Source: Rhizoclosmatium globosum
Lineage: Eukaryota; Chytridiomycota; Chytridiomycetes; Chytridiales; Chytriomycetaceae
Length of the DNA: 64,000 nt
Assembly: GCA_002104985.1 (NCBI GenBank)
Contig: MCGO01000079.1
Coordinates: forward strand, 62,001-126,000
Direction of reading: 5' to 3'
Shown piece by piece: positions 20,527-32,067 of the stretch (its first letter is position 1; each line of letters opens with the position of its first letter). The position numbers were made by a program, and so were the translations under genes. Under the pieces are notes generated by a model. That model ran no database searches and had not been told where the DNA came from. It saw nothing but the letters and a program-made list of their open reading frames with translations.

Positions 20527-21522
20527 CTACAATTCTTCCTCTTCTACTAAGTCCACATGATGGCAGGGCATATTAGCCGTTGGTATGTCTGACACTTTAA
20601 AAGATCTGTTGCATGATGAGCAATACAGCTCACGATTTGCCTCCTGTTGCATCTTGATTGAGAAACTGTGAATTTCTTTTCCAGTAACACACAAGTGGAA
20701 GACTTTGGAGTACTTTTTGGACAAAAAAGTCCAACGAGCGCTACGGATCTTGGCAAAGTTGACTTCCTTTGCAACGAAAGCGCGCAGCTCCTTGCTAGAC
20801 GCGTCTTGGTCCCATCCCTTGGCCCATGCCAGCAGGATATTAAACACCGCCGCTGCATTATTCGCTTCCATAGTTTCAATCTTCTTAGTGTCGCTTTCGT
20901 CACCATCTGAATCGTCACTGGTATTTCCAGAATCGTCATCGTTGTTGACAGTGGTTTGAGCCTCGACCTCGACCCTGTCGTCTTGGTCGTCATCAATATC
21001 ATCGCTTTTAAACGCTGTCAAGAGCTTCGAAACAACATCTTCGCCAATGTAAGAACAGCTAAACATTTGACATTTGATGACAGTTCTCCAGTTTTTGTAG
21101 AACCAATCAACGCCAGCTTGTACAAGGTTCTCTTCTTGCAAGTACTGCGCATTCACAAACACAGGAACAAAGTTGTTGACGCTGAATACTTGCTGGCAGT
21201 AAACTAAGCTGTGGGCGTATATGCACTCCAGTACGACTCGAAAGCCAATTGCGAATGGTGGATCGACATTGATGATGTGGGACTTGGAGTTGTTCAGTTG
21301 ATTGTTGAAGTTTTGCTGTGCTGCAAAGTATGGGTTTCGCTTTAGGTATGCTGAGTTGGCAAGTATGAATTCGCCGGATGTTGGCTGGAGGATCACGTCA
21401 GAGTGTTCTGCTTTGCCAAGAAGGGCTACGGCTCGCGATTTGGAAAGAAGCCTGGATGTCGGGGATTGTAATTGGGGAAGCGAGACTTTGATGCAGACAG
21501 TGTCCTGTTCTTCCCCTATCAT
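20527..21522 (-). CDS. BTB/POZ protein with acidic insert and C-terminal CxxC motif
   Basis: Single exon, 331 residues. Order: short head, BTB core (HSDVILQPTSGEFILAN, AYLKRNPYFAAQQ, RVVLECIYAHS), BACK-like helices, a serine/aspartate-rich insert of about 45 residues (DDIDDDQDD to DGDESD) not present in the other copies, then ILLAWAKGWD and a tail with CSSCNRSF and a later C-HH. The acidic insert is likely disordered. Closest relative is the adjacent gene at 19441-20295, which suggests tandem duplication. It is transcribed away from the DUF4097-like gene with 335 bp between the starts. Adaptor role inferred from the BTB domain only. Confidence 0.82.
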   Translation of the reverse strand: MIGEEQDTVCIKVSLPQLQSPTSRLLSKSRAVALLGKAEHSDVILQPTSGEFILANSAYLKRNPYFAAQQNFNNQLNNSKSHIINVDPPFAIGFRVVLECIYAHSLVYCQQVFSVNNFVPVFVNAQYLQEENLVQAGVDWFYKNWRTVIKCQMFSCSYIGEDVVSKLLTAFKSDDIDDDQDDRVEVEAQTTVNNDDDSGNTSDDSDGDESDTKKIETMEANNAAAVFNILLAWAKGWDQDASSKELRAFVAKEVNFAKIRSARWTFLSKKYSKVFHLCVTGKEIHSFSIKMQQEANRELYCSSCNRSFKVSDIPTANMPCHHVDLVEEEEL

Positions 21523-21857
21523 TTTCGATTACGTTTTCAATAGCATACTCTCTCCATATTTTGAATCAATGAATTGGCTCAGACTTTTTGAAGACAGATT
21601 CGTCAGGTTTGATTCATGGTTTTTGATAACAACTTGAACATGGTCATTACACCAATAAGAAAGAAGAAACTTACTATCGTATCGATCAATGAAAGTTTAT
21701 TGATTTACGAAAACGATCATATCCATGATTTCTGCCTCTCCACGGTTCAATTTCCCACGAAGCTTCTGACCCACGATCTTCTCAAACATACAAATAAGCG
21801 CTCAGCATTGAGAACCTTTCAACAAGCAATACCCCTCTCACAAAACAAACAATCAAA
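21523..21857. promoter_or_regulatory. Divergent intergenic region
   Basis: This 335-bp gap separates the starts of two divergent genes and so must carry both promoters. No specific element could be assigned. Confidence 0.4.
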
Positions 21858-22802
21858 ATGGTTTCTACTCTCTTGACCCAATCCGTTCCAGTCGCCTTTG
21901 GCACAGTCAAAGTTATGACTCAAGGAATGGGCGTGGCAAACCTTACTATTATTCGAGCTTCAGATGCCTCCGATACCGTCGAAATCGCGTATCAAGTGAT
22001 TGGCAAGAACGCCGAAGAAGCTGAGGCAACAACAGTTGAAATCAACCAGGACACAGCTGACGAACTCGCTGTAAACATCACCCATCCAGCCTTGGACAAC
22101 AAGAAGGGAAATAATCCATTCAATGTCCGAGGTATCAAATTCAACTCAGACCCGGAGCTCATTTTCCATGAACCAGAACTACACACTGACATGCAAATCA
22201 CGCTACCAGAGGGGTTGAATAGCTTTGAGCTCTCTGGTGACTTTGGAAGCTTGATTTACGACGGTCCTGATTTGCGGAAGGAGTTCAAGGTTGGATTGAA
22301 GGCTGGAAGTGTAAGATCCAGTGTCCCTATCACTGCGGAATCTGTCGATATCAAATTTGATATGGGAATTATTGAATTCTCGCAGAAACTTGCGGCTTCA
22401 TCTGTTTCTTTGAGCACTAAGGCGGGAAAACTTAAGGGGATTTATTCTGGCTTGAATTCGTTGTCCATTTCAACGGAAGCAGGACTTGTGGATGTGGATG
22501 TCCTCTGTCAGAAAGAAACAAAGGTTGATGTTTCAAGTCAATTCGGAGCGGTGGCTGTCAACGCTGTTGGATTCAGTGGTGAATTCGAGGCAAAAACGCA
22601 GCTTGGACAATTGAATGTTTCTGGAGGCGATGAGAAGCCAAAGAGTTGGTTTGGATTGGAGAAGAAAGTTACAGGTGTTGTTGGGGAAGATGTGAAAGGA
22701 GCTGGTAGTTTGAAAGTTAAGACTGAAGTTGGTAAGCTGACTTTAAATTTCAAAAAGGGGGTCGATGGGGAATCCTTGCCAGCTTATAATCCTCTTGATT
22801 AA
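21858..22802 (+). CDS. DUF4097-like beta-repeat protein
   Basis: Single exon, 314 residues, no signal peptide and no membrane segment. From about residue 110 the chain is a series of short beta strands with turns (FELSGDFGSLIYDG, VGLKAGSVRSS, VDIKFDMGIIEFS, LSTKAGKLKGIY, ISTEAGLVDVDV, VSSQFGAVAVNAV). This resembles the repeating strands of DUF4097-type putative adhesin domains, which are predicted to form a beta-helix. Such proteins are common in fungi but have no settled biochemical role. The N-terminal 110 residues look globular and unrelated to anything I recognise. The assignment is by pattern only. Confidence 0.6.
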   Translation: MVSTLLTQSVPVAFGTVKVMTQGMGVANLTIIRASDASDTVEIAYQVIGKNAEEAEATTVEINQDTADELAVNITHPALDNKKGNNPFNVRGIKFNSDPELIFHEPELHTDMQITLPEGLNSFELSGDFGSLIYDGPDLRKEFKVGLKAGSVRSSVPITAESVDIKFDMGIIEFSQKLAASSVSLSTKAGKLKGIYSGLNSLSISTEAGLVDVDVLCQKETKVDVSSQFGAVAVNAVGFSGEFEAKTQLGQLNVSGGDEKPKSWFGLEKKVTGVVGEDVKGAGSLKVKTEVGKLTLNFKKGVDGESLPAYNPLD

Positions 22803-23159
22803 GTTACAATGCTGCTGCTATGTCAATAAATGTACAAGTTATGAATTTACATATAAAATCAGCTTCACATAGTTATGAATATTTTGCCAAATAATCTGAA
22901 AGGATGTTTCACCAAATTTTACAACACTACCAGGCAAAAGGATCTCCTACTCCAGGAATAGTTGAAGGGAGATGTGAAGTTGATGTCAGCGGATTTCAAG
23001 GATGATTTCAAGGATGATTTCAAGGTTGCTGCAAAGTAGTTGTGTATAATTTAAAGGTCAAGAAACCAATTTATTCGATGTAACTTTTTGCCCATGAGTT
23101 GCACAGTGAAGAATCGTACGACTTTCCCAAAGTGACAATCCTCCACCAAACACAGAGCA
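22803..23159. other. Intergenic region with a short tandem repeat
   Basis: AT-rich spacer. It contains about three copies of GATTTCAAGGAT near 22990-23030. No gene is supported. Confidence 0.5.
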
Positions 23160-25306
23160 ATGGCCATGCCCATCAAGGAATCCCCGCCATCTTCGGCCAC
23201 CTACTTAGACCGACGACCTCGACCAGTTTCCGAAGGTCGCAGTCCCGTCCGTCCAAAAGTGGTAAAGCAAACTCCGCACCGAACATACCATCACAACGAA
23301 CGGTCTGTGCGGCCGCTAAAGCCTGGAAACTGGCCAGTTCCAAACAAGTTCATTCTTCCCTTCTCTCAGATATACTGTCACATTTTGTCAACTAGTATCA
23401 TGGTTGTCATGGTTATGGTGTCATATATCCAAGGTTCGTTATGATCCCCCCCTGCTCGTTAACCCCAACTTACCCATTGATCCAAACACTCGAACCTATC
23501 GATCAGATATCTCAACCGTAATCGAACGCCGCTTCCCAACATTCTACAATCTCTTCCCACAACCACCTGAACGCAAATCCCCAAAACCACCAACAACATC
23601 CATAACTGCTGAACAAAACCGAATCCTCGCCCACTCCCACGTCCAAAAGTTCCACGCAGACCTCAAAGACCCACGCACGGCGATCCGCAGAAACAGCAGA
23701 TCCTCCAGCGCCAATTTAACTGGCCTTAAAGTTGTCACGGAACCCGTGTCCATGGAACAGCATGAAGACGTATTGGTTGTCGATGATGATCGCACCCCGC
23801 TGGTGAGCAGCAAGTTGGATGAACCGCCCCCAAGTTTTTTGAAGCGCATCGCGAGTTATACGGGAAAGAAGGCGTTGGGGTTGAGGTTACCGGGTCGGAG
23901 AAGTGTATTGACTTCAAGTCCGACGCGGAGTAACTCTACGGGAAGTGTTGTGCAGGATTACAGGACGCCGAATCAAAACGTTCGGTATTATATTGAGAAG
24001 GAAGGGTTCCGGTGTGAGACGTATCATGTCACGACTCGCGATGGATTTATTTTGCAGTTGGAACGTATACTGCCTGGCCCTGGAATGGGTATGTTTTTAG
24101 TTTCTGGCTTACAAATTGGTTTCTCCCTTAATGCTTGACTTTAGATCATTCCATCCCTCAATCACAAAAGCCACCAGTGATTCTTATGCACGGTCTATTT
24201 CAAAGTGCGGGTGTGTGGGTTACTTCGCGACGCACTTCGTTTGCCTTCTACCTTGCCGACAATAACTATGACGTGTGGTTAGCTAATAATCGTACTTGTT
24301 GTCAAGAGGCAGAGAAGCAGCATGTCTTTTTGAAGGGAAATGAGAGTGAATTTTGGGATTGGAGTCTGGATGAGTTGGCTCTGTATGATGTTCCAGCAGT
24401 TGTGGAAGGCGTCAAGCGATTTACTGGCTGGGAGAAAGTCGCTTATGTTGGCCATTCACAGGGAAATGCGCAGGTTTGTTATATGCTCATTAGAGGTGAA
24501 GTGTATTGACGTTCGTTGCAGATGTTCTTGGCGCTCAAACTGGATCCATCGCTGAATGAGAAGCTTTCGTGCTTTATTGCATTGGCTCCAGCCGTTTATA
24601 TCGGCCCCTTGTTGAATGCATTCCCTGTCAACTCCCTCATCAACCTGAGCAGTAAAACTCATCGCTCAGTGTTTGGTGTCAATCAGTTCTTGCCCATTAT
24701 GACCATTGTTCAGGTAGGATTCTATCAATATGTAAACAAAACTCTTTAATTATTTCTATTGGTTCCTTTCCTGCGTCCCTCATGATATTACTTGCATCAA
24801 TTTCTAATACACCGAAACCCTAGAAAATCGTTCCAGCACATGTAATGATGACTCTATCCTACCACATGTTCCATTTCCTCTTTGACTGGTCCGACACGAA
24901 CTGGGATGTGACAAACAAAGACCACTACTTTCAATTCACTCCTCGCCCACAATCCAGTAAATCTCTACACCACTGGGCACAAATGGGACGCGCCAAAGTG
25001 ATTCAACCGTTCTTAAGCGATGCTGAGTTGTTGGAAGGGAAAGCTGTGAACGAGTTTGATGTTGGGTGTATCAAGTGTCCGCTTGCATTGTACTATGGAA
25101 CGAAAGACGCGATCGTGGATGCGAGGAAGCTTCATTGGCAGTGTTGGGAGAGTAGCCAGCGAGGTGCTACGGAAGGGGTTGTAGATTTAGTGGCTGTTGA
25201 GGAAGTGGAGGGTTATGAACATATGGACTGTCTATGGGGATTAAATGCAGAGGAAAAGGTTTGGAGACGTGTGATTCGCGTGTTTGAGGGCGTGGGATGG
25301 GAGTAA
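23160..25306 (+). CDS. Acid-lipase-type alpha/beta hydrolase (TGL1/LIPA family) with N-terminal anchor
   Basis: Exons 23160-23433, 23507-24088, 24145-24473, 24522-24713 and 24824-25306 give 619 residues. The first join is the least certain. A hydrophobic stretch near residues 65-90 (ILSTSIMVVMVMVSY) would anchor the enzyme, as in yeast steryl-ester lipases. After a disordered serine/proline linker, the lipase domain begins with YHVTTRDGFILQLER. It has the oxyanion-side LMHGLF, the nucleophile elbow GHSQGNAQ near residue 390, the acid in GTKDAIVD (about 554) and the histidine in GYEHMDCLWG (about 592): a complete Ser-Asp-His set. The family hydrolyses steryl esters or triacylglycerols, often at lipid droplets or in the ER membrane. 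The exact substrate is not readable. Confidence 0.85.
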
Positions 25307-25594
25307 TCTGGCTGATATAACAAATGATGCCATTAATAATATAAATATAAGGATATGAAACATGTCCCAATGTTGATGAGACGATCGGTTGGATAGATAA
25401 TACTGCACGGCCATTGTTTATATCAAGACGATTATTAATGATTTTCTATTTCTCATCAGTGAGAATGTGTGTGGCAGTGCCATAGTTCATGAACCTTGTA
25501 AGCCACAGCAAATGAGGCTATCCGATCTCCTTTCTTGAAACCATCATAAGAAAAGAAGAACTCCATCGCAACCGAGAAGCAACAAATACCCTCG

Positions 25595-28500
25595 ATGTTC
25601 TACCACCGCATTTTGACGTGTTTGATCGTAGCTGTCACGAATGTACTGTTGGCAGCAGCAGCCGACACAGTTTCGTCCAAGGGAATCGTCAATGTGTACC
25701 TTCTTCTTGATCCACAAACAGCGCCAACGAGACTCGATGACCTGGCAAGGACCGCGGCAAAGAAGCCGTTCAACCGGGTCACCCTGGCCTTCCTCAGACC
25801 TGACATGTACTATGTACCCGACAGCAATACACTTGAACACGCGGACATTGGCTACTCTTCCACCGGTGACTTTGGCTTTAGTGATCTCAAATTGGCGGTG
25901 GCCGCGATACAAAAGGCTGGCGTTGAGGTCTTCTTGTCCATGGTTTGTTTTCTGCCAATCAATCTATTATCTTCTGATGTTGCTCAATCTCAGGGTGGCT
26001 GGGACTATAGCTGCTTCCCTTACGCTTATCTGCAATACTCGATTAGACCCAACAAGGGTGACAGCTATGATAACACCATCGGGCAAAACGATCCAAACAG
26101 CTGTGATGAGACAAACAATTGGTGCAATGCTTGGTAATAACTTTTCCCACATCCTCTCTCTCTCGATCATCTAAATTGTCTCTCTTTATAGCTCTCCAAG
26201 ATCGACAGACAGCAATCCGAAATACGCGATATTTCCAGAACCTGACTTTTCATCAACTTACCAGCAGGCACAGACTGATGTAGTGAATGCTGTGAATGCG
26301 TCTGGAAAAACACTCCCAATTTGGCATCCAAATTTGTATGGTGGCCAAAAATATTCTGATGAAAATCACCCATGGGATCCTACTGCTAGCACAGGCTATC
26401 CAACGACAATTACAGTCACTGTTCCAGGCGACGCTGGTTTTCATTCAAACAATAGAGATCCTTACGAGGACATTGTTTATCTCGCCAAAGATCTTGATGT
26501 AATTGGAATCGACCTCGATTACGAAGAGTTTTGGCATGCCGACATGTTTAAAGCCGGAAATTATTCTTGTGGTGCAGCGGGTTGCACGTTGTGGCAAACA
26601 ACCTACAAATACGCCGCAATCGTGAAGGCCATTCAATGCAATATTGAAGCTATCCATCCTTCTTTGAAAATGTCGATTGCGGCAGCCGCTGCTGGTGCTT
26701 GGCCAGGACCCTGGTATGGTGGAAACATGAAAGGACTGTGGTTGAATGCCAATTCGATCATGCCCGAGATATTCGAGTTTGTAACAACTGGTCCAAATGC
26801 CGGCGGCATCAATGTTATGACGTATGACGTTTCATTGGATCGCAACGAGTGTCCTCCCAACACTTCATGTAACCTAATCAGTCAGTTAGACTTTTACGCT
26901 GGCTACTATGTAGCTATGCTGAAGAATAGCCCTGAAGGAATTTATCCTGGGTTTGAAATTGGAACTCCGGCGTATCCAGGAAAAACTTCTAATCAAGCTG
27001 TATTGACAACGTCTGAATGGCAAAACTTTGTTGGAGGAGGATATGGCAAAGGGGCCTCAAGTTTAAACTATAATGGTGGATTTATCTGGGAAATGTTCAA
27101 GAGTGCCAAAGACGGTGAGATGACAGCTACAGGTGTTGCACAGGGACTCTGTTCTGTTTATATTAATTCGACGCGGTGTCTTATTGAATATGGAGAGAGT
27201 TGTGAAAATGTCAGCGAATGTGCAAAGTACCCTCGCGGCACTATTGTGTGTACTCCCGGAGTGCCGGCGAACGGCAATATTTGCCAGTTCGCTTCATGTA
27301 GCTTAGGATACGTTCAGAATGGCACAGATTGTATTGTGGGGACGACTCTTGCAACTACGGCAGCCCCAACAACAACGGCACTTGCGTCCTCGACTGTGGT
27401 GATCACAACAGTTTCAACAGTTTCAACAGTAATTTCGACGGAACTTTCAAGCACTATTTCTCCCACATCGACTACTTATTCCACAGTAATCCCATTCACT
27501 TCAACGGAAATCACAACAATTCCCACCACAGCTGTTATTTCCACAGTATCATCATTTGTGACAACAACTCCTGAAAAATCGACAACAATAGTTTCAACTG
27601 CTGTTGTATCAACATTACCGGCCTCCTCCACAGCAAGCGCAACGATTATTACCAAATCAACGACGAGTTCAAGTTCATCTCATTCTCTGCTTGGCACAAC
27701 AGTTAATCAAGTAACTTCAGTTGTTACTACATTAGCTCCAGCAACGCCTACTGTTACTGTTTCTCCAAAGCCAGATCCGAATGGGAAGTTTACGGCCAGT
27801 GGAGCCCTGGCTCTTTCGGATCAGGATTTCGCGGATAAAGTAGCGGCACTGCTTCGCACTCTACCCTCTTGTGCACTCTCGTGCCTCTCCAATGTTCGTT
27901 TGTTTTGATATTTTGATATTTTATTTCTCACAACTTGTACCTAGAATCCTGCTTTTAATGCGTTCTTCACAACTCCTTCCTCCAGCAATTTGGATGCCAT
28001 TTGTCAAGCAGCTGGATCTTCACAAACTTCAAGCTTTCCAAGCTTCCGATCTTGCTTACTCTCAAATTGCGCTTCGTCGTCTTCGATTTCACCTGATTTA
28101 GCTAACACTGTGGTGAGTCTCAGACAGAGGTATTTGAATGATAATGCTGACTTTTTTTGCGCAGGTGAACAGCTTATTTGACTCTTGCGTCCAATTTAGC
28201 CAACCGATTCCTCAAGCCGATGTTGCCGGAACTTTGGTCTCCTTCAAATGGAACTCGCCATCATTGTCTCTTATGGACTTGATGTCCTCGTTTAACACGA
28301 ACACGAATTTCGCGATTCTTGGACGTAACCAAAAACGCGACGCGTCCACATTTGCGAGCACTTTCAATTTAGATGGATGTAATGCGGTTCCTCTGTTTCT
28401 GAAGTACACTGTCTGTCAAGGGTCTGTGAACAATGGACAATGTTCTGGCACAGCAACAGGACACGCGAAAAGTCTTACCATGAATCCTAACCAAATACCT

Positions 28501-29885
28501 GGATCTTCGTGTTACATTAAGCCGACATTTATTCCGTTGGAAGATCCCGATTATGCTAAAGCTGTCGCTATTGACTTGTTCAAAGATGTACCTAAATGCG
28601 CTAATAATTGTGATAATACGGTTAGTACACGTTGTTGTTAATTTCTTGTTTCTGACCCCATTAACAGATTCCCGGTTTACGAGATTATTCCGCACTAAAC
28701 ACAGTTGATAACTTGAATTCAACCTGCCAGGCAGTCAATCCAACCACTGTCAAAGATTATAAGGCGTGTGCCGTCAATTCATGCTCGTCAACTGTAACTT
28801 CAAGTAACACTGAATCGGTACTCGGTTCGACGGCTTCCGATGTTGACAAAGCTGTTGCATTTGTGAGTCAAATGGTTTCAACAGGCGTCTCAATTAAACT
28901 CCGATTTCTTATACAGCCTCAAAGACTTAACATTACATGCATACATTTCGATCAGCCGAAACCAATTGTTTCCCTCCGCCCTGCTTCCCAAACTGACTCT
29001 ATATCATTGCCTCCACTTGTTGTTGTCAAGGTTCTAAGCGAAGGCCTATCACTTTTTGATATTGGCTGGTCCATCGGAGAGAACAGTACAAATTTCAATC
29101 CTGGAACAAATGTCACACTCCCCAATCGACGACGCGAACTCGGTGATGTCACATTCACCATCCCTTTCCCTTCAAACTGCGAGAAATTTACACTCAACAC
29201 CAAGTACAATGGATGCGTGGAGTCTTTGATCGGAAATACATGCCCTGATGTTGTGACGCCGATTCCTCACTTGAAATCTGATGTCATTGACCCGACCAAA
29301 GTGGCGGGAGCCTGTCAGCAGCAATCCCCAGTACCGATTCGATCTACTACGCGTGGAGATTTGGTTATTGTCACAAAAGAGTCGCCTGCAAATACGGCTC
29401 AAAATGAACCTCCTCGTGGTGTCGTGACCAACCTAGTTCTAATTATCGAGCCCAATGTTCCATCACCTACAACAAAACCAAGTGAAGCTCCAATAGTCGT
29501 TCAGACCTCTCAAGTACCACCAGTTGTTGTTCCGACTTCGCAAGATCTTAAATTACAGGCTACTACGACGGTTGCAATTCAATCGAGTGCGGTGGTTGAA
29601 CCCCCAAGAACAGCGTCGACATCTGTATCAGCCACATCCATCATTGTGCCTGAAGTGGTTTCAATTATACCCCCACAACCTTCGCCAATCATTGCTTCTC
29701 AGCCCACATCTGCTACGACCACATCATCGTCTATTCAATCTGGTTCATCTATTTCATCGGTTGAAGCAAGATCGACAGTGATTAATATATTGGAGGTACC
29801 TGTCACAACAAAATCAGCAGCCAGAACACTGGAAGTATGCGGACCGTTGACGGCCCTTCTCGTTTACCTGTTGTTCGACGTTTAG
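25595..29885 (+). CDS. Large secreted GH18 chitinase-like protein with cysteine-rich modules and GPI-like tail
   Basis: Exons 25595-25942, 25994-26133, 26192-27893, 27945-28112, 28165-28620 and 28668-29885; a further in-frame 54-nt intron (28863-28916) is likely. The product is 1,325-1,343 residues. A signal peptide (LIVAVTNVLLAAAAD) precedes a GH18 barrel whose catalytic signature DVIGIDLDYEE (DxxGxDxDxE) lies near residue 265-275, so the acid residue is present. A cysteine-rich piece and a long Ser/Thr linker (27340-27760) follow. Two related modules then carry CFEM-like spacing (PSCALSC, then C...C..C...C; and PKCANNC...). The C terminus has more Ser/Thr/Pro sequence and a hydrophobic end typical of a GPI signal. 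Probable cell-wall-bound chitin-active enzyme; whether the modules bind substrate, iron or wall is unknown. Confidence 0.75.
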
Positions 29886-29949
29886 TATTGACTTGCATAG
29901 ATCTCTTGTTCACTTCATATATCATCTCATGTTTAAAGTCAATATATTA

Positions 29950-30909
29950 TCAAAGTAAGACGTGTTTGTCATCTGAATTTTGATAAACAGAAAACGATGA
30001 AGATCGACTTGGGCATCTCTTGCTCTCAACTGCCATCCTTTGCGAAGATTCAAACCATTGATGGCAATACTTGCACGTCGTTTCATTTCTACTTCCAAGT
30101 CGATAGTAGTGTATGTGTCTTTTTGTTGTGATACAGCATTCCACACTGTGTTCAAACTTCTTGATCAAATCCAGCCATTCGGCATATGGAACGTCGATAA
30201 AGCGAACATTTGATTCAACAAACTTCCGCAACTCCTTACAGGAATCCTCGTCATTCCATTCACACGCCCACTGCAAAATAATGTGTAACTTTGAGACTGC
30301 AGTCAATGTCTTTGTCAAAAGCTTTGCAAGTAAGTCGCTGTCAATGAAATGTGAGCGAAAATGAGAGTCTTGAATAGCTGTCACCCAATTCTTGGAAAAT
30401 GATGCGATGCAACCAGCCAAAACGGCGCTTTGTTGAAAGTACTCCGCATTGACGAGAAGAGCGACAAGGTTTTGTTGAGTGCACACAGACTCGGTAAACT
30501 CTGAAGTGTTGGCGTAAAGGCAGCGAAGGAATAAGCGAAACTCATGTGGAAATGGAGGAAGCACTTTTAGGACTTTGAAGCCAGACTCGTCTTGGTTTGA
30601 TTGGTTTGTCAGTTCATTGAATTCGGTGTGGGCTTTGAAGTAGGGACTGCGAACGAGATATCTTGAATGCGCAAATACTGGTTCTCCAGTTGGGAGAAGG
30701 ATGATTATGTCTGCGTTTTCGGCAGTTCCGGCTAGGAGAGACGCACGAGTGCCAGTGAGTAATGGCTCTTCGGAGACGACCTGGCTACGCGAAGGCAGCC
30801 TTACTACGATGCCAAACTCTGGAGTGACTGATGTTTCTGAATTCATTCGAACGAGGACTGAGTCGGTTCCTGCAGTTATCCCAGATATTGACGGCAGACT
30901 ATGGTTCAT
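29950..30909 (-). CDS. BTB/POZ protein with C-terminal CxxC motif
   Basis: Single exon, 319 residues from the ATG at 30909. This start was chosen because MNHSLPSISGITAGTDSVLVRM aligns with the head of the BTB gene at 1-942; the frame continues 20 codons further upstream. BTB core: NADIIILLPTGEPVFAHSRY, LVR..YFKAHTEF, RLFLRCLYANT. BACK-like helices (LHIILQWACEWND) follow, and the tail has CKYCHQWF plus a later cysteine. It is closer to the 1-942 copy than to the 19441-21522 pair, so the four genes form two subgroups. It is convergent with the GH18 gene, with 64 bp between stops. Confidence 0.8.
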   Translation of the reverse strand: MNHSLPSISGITAGTDSVLVRMNSETSVTPEFGIVVRLPSRSQVVSEEPLLTGTRASLLAGTAENADIIILLPTGEPVFAHSRYLVRSPYFKAHTEFNELTNQSNQDESGFKVLKVLPPFPHEFRLFLRCLYANTSEFTESVCTQQNLVALLVNAEYFQQSAVLAGCIASFSKNWVTAIQDSHFRSHFIDSDLLAKLLTKTLTAVSKLHIILQWACEWNDEDSCKELRKFVESNVRFIDVPYAEWLDLIKKFEHSVECCITTKRHIHYYRLGSRNETTCKYCHQWFESSQRMAVESKRCPSRSSSFSVYQNSDDKHVLL

Positions 30910-31018
30910 TACCAAATATGAAATGGAAAAATGAAGGATGCTGGGTGTTGCCGTCAGACAGAATCTCAAACACTTAACTTGGTCGAAATGAGTGCCGATA
31001 TGTAAAACAAAAGCTCAT

Positions 31019-32067
31019 TTATTCCTTTTGAGAAGATGCGTTGCTAACAGATGGAGGATATTCCTCAGGCTTTCCCTTCACAGACAAGAAACGTCCCTTC
31101 TCACGAGGAAATGCCATTGCATCTTCAGGCCAAGGCCAACCACCAAATCGAGTTCGACTGTAATCGTTGAAAGCTTGAATAATTTCTTGACGGGTGTTCA
31201 TCACGAAAGGACCGTGTTGGGCAACAGGTTCGTTGATTGGTTTTCCCTGAAGGATCAAAATCTCAAGATCTTTCTCGGATCCAGTGTTTTCAAGAACGAT
31301 ATCGTTTGAACTGTGGTCTTTGAATTCCACCATAGCGCTTTCTGGGACTTTTGTAGTTTTGTCCAAGGTGAGTCCCGACCCTTCAACGCAATACAAGCTT
31401 CGGTTTGAGCCTTTCGCGCTTTTTGGGAGTGTGAATTTGGCACCTGGTTTCATGATCAAGTGCCAGATATTGACGTCGTTTGCAGGGTCATTTGCCCAGC
31501 TGTCGCGGATTGGGGGCAAGGCAGTGTGGCCGTGAAGGGATCCAGCAAGGACTGTGGCACGGGTTTTCGAATCGGAAGAAGAGAAACGTGTAATGTTCTC
31601 GCTCCAGTGCATTACTAAACCAAAGCTAGTTAGAAGGTACGTAGAAAGAAACGGGGATGTTTTACATTGATTAGCTGGAACCATCTTTGACTTTGCGGGA
31701 AGGTTCAACCACAACTGGAACATTCGCATCGTGTTTCCCTTGTTCTGGTTGACGAGTGGGAACATTTCGCCGTGGACAATGCCGCTTCCCGCCGTCATCC
31801 ACTGAAGGTCTCCATCGCCGTACCGACCCGCACAGCCCATCGAATCGGTGTGGTCGACCGTTCCCTCCAACGTGCATGTGATGGTTTCAAAGCCGCGGTG
31901 TGGGTGCTGGGGAAAGCCTGGGATTCGGTCGCCGTGGTACATTCGGTAAGGAAGTTTGGATCAAAGTCGGAGCCGTTGCCTCGGCGCGGCGCCTGCATCT
32001 TTGCATCACCGGCGGGATAGTCGTCCTTGTGGTAAACGGCAAAAAGGAATGGATCCTGCGTTGGCAT
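31019..32067 (-). CDS. Pirin-family protein, with an apparent one-base frameshift
   Basis: Exons are complement 32067-31666 and 31614-31019 (51-nt intron with a TTCTAAC branch site). The metal-binding N-terminal cupin is clear: PGFPQHPHRGFETIT, then GDLQWMTAGSGIVHGEMF, followed by the C-terminal cupin (ATVLAGSLHG). The frame from the start (DPFLFAVYHKDDYP...NGSDFD) and the frame of YRMYHGDRIPGF differ by one missing base near 31949-31962, with no intron consensus between them. With the base restored the protein would be about 332 residues, normal for fungal pirins. Members are Fe(II) proteins, some with quercetin 2,3-dioxygenase activity, others acting on transcription. The true start may lie further upstream, since the N terminus is the least certain part. 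Confidence 0.75.
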
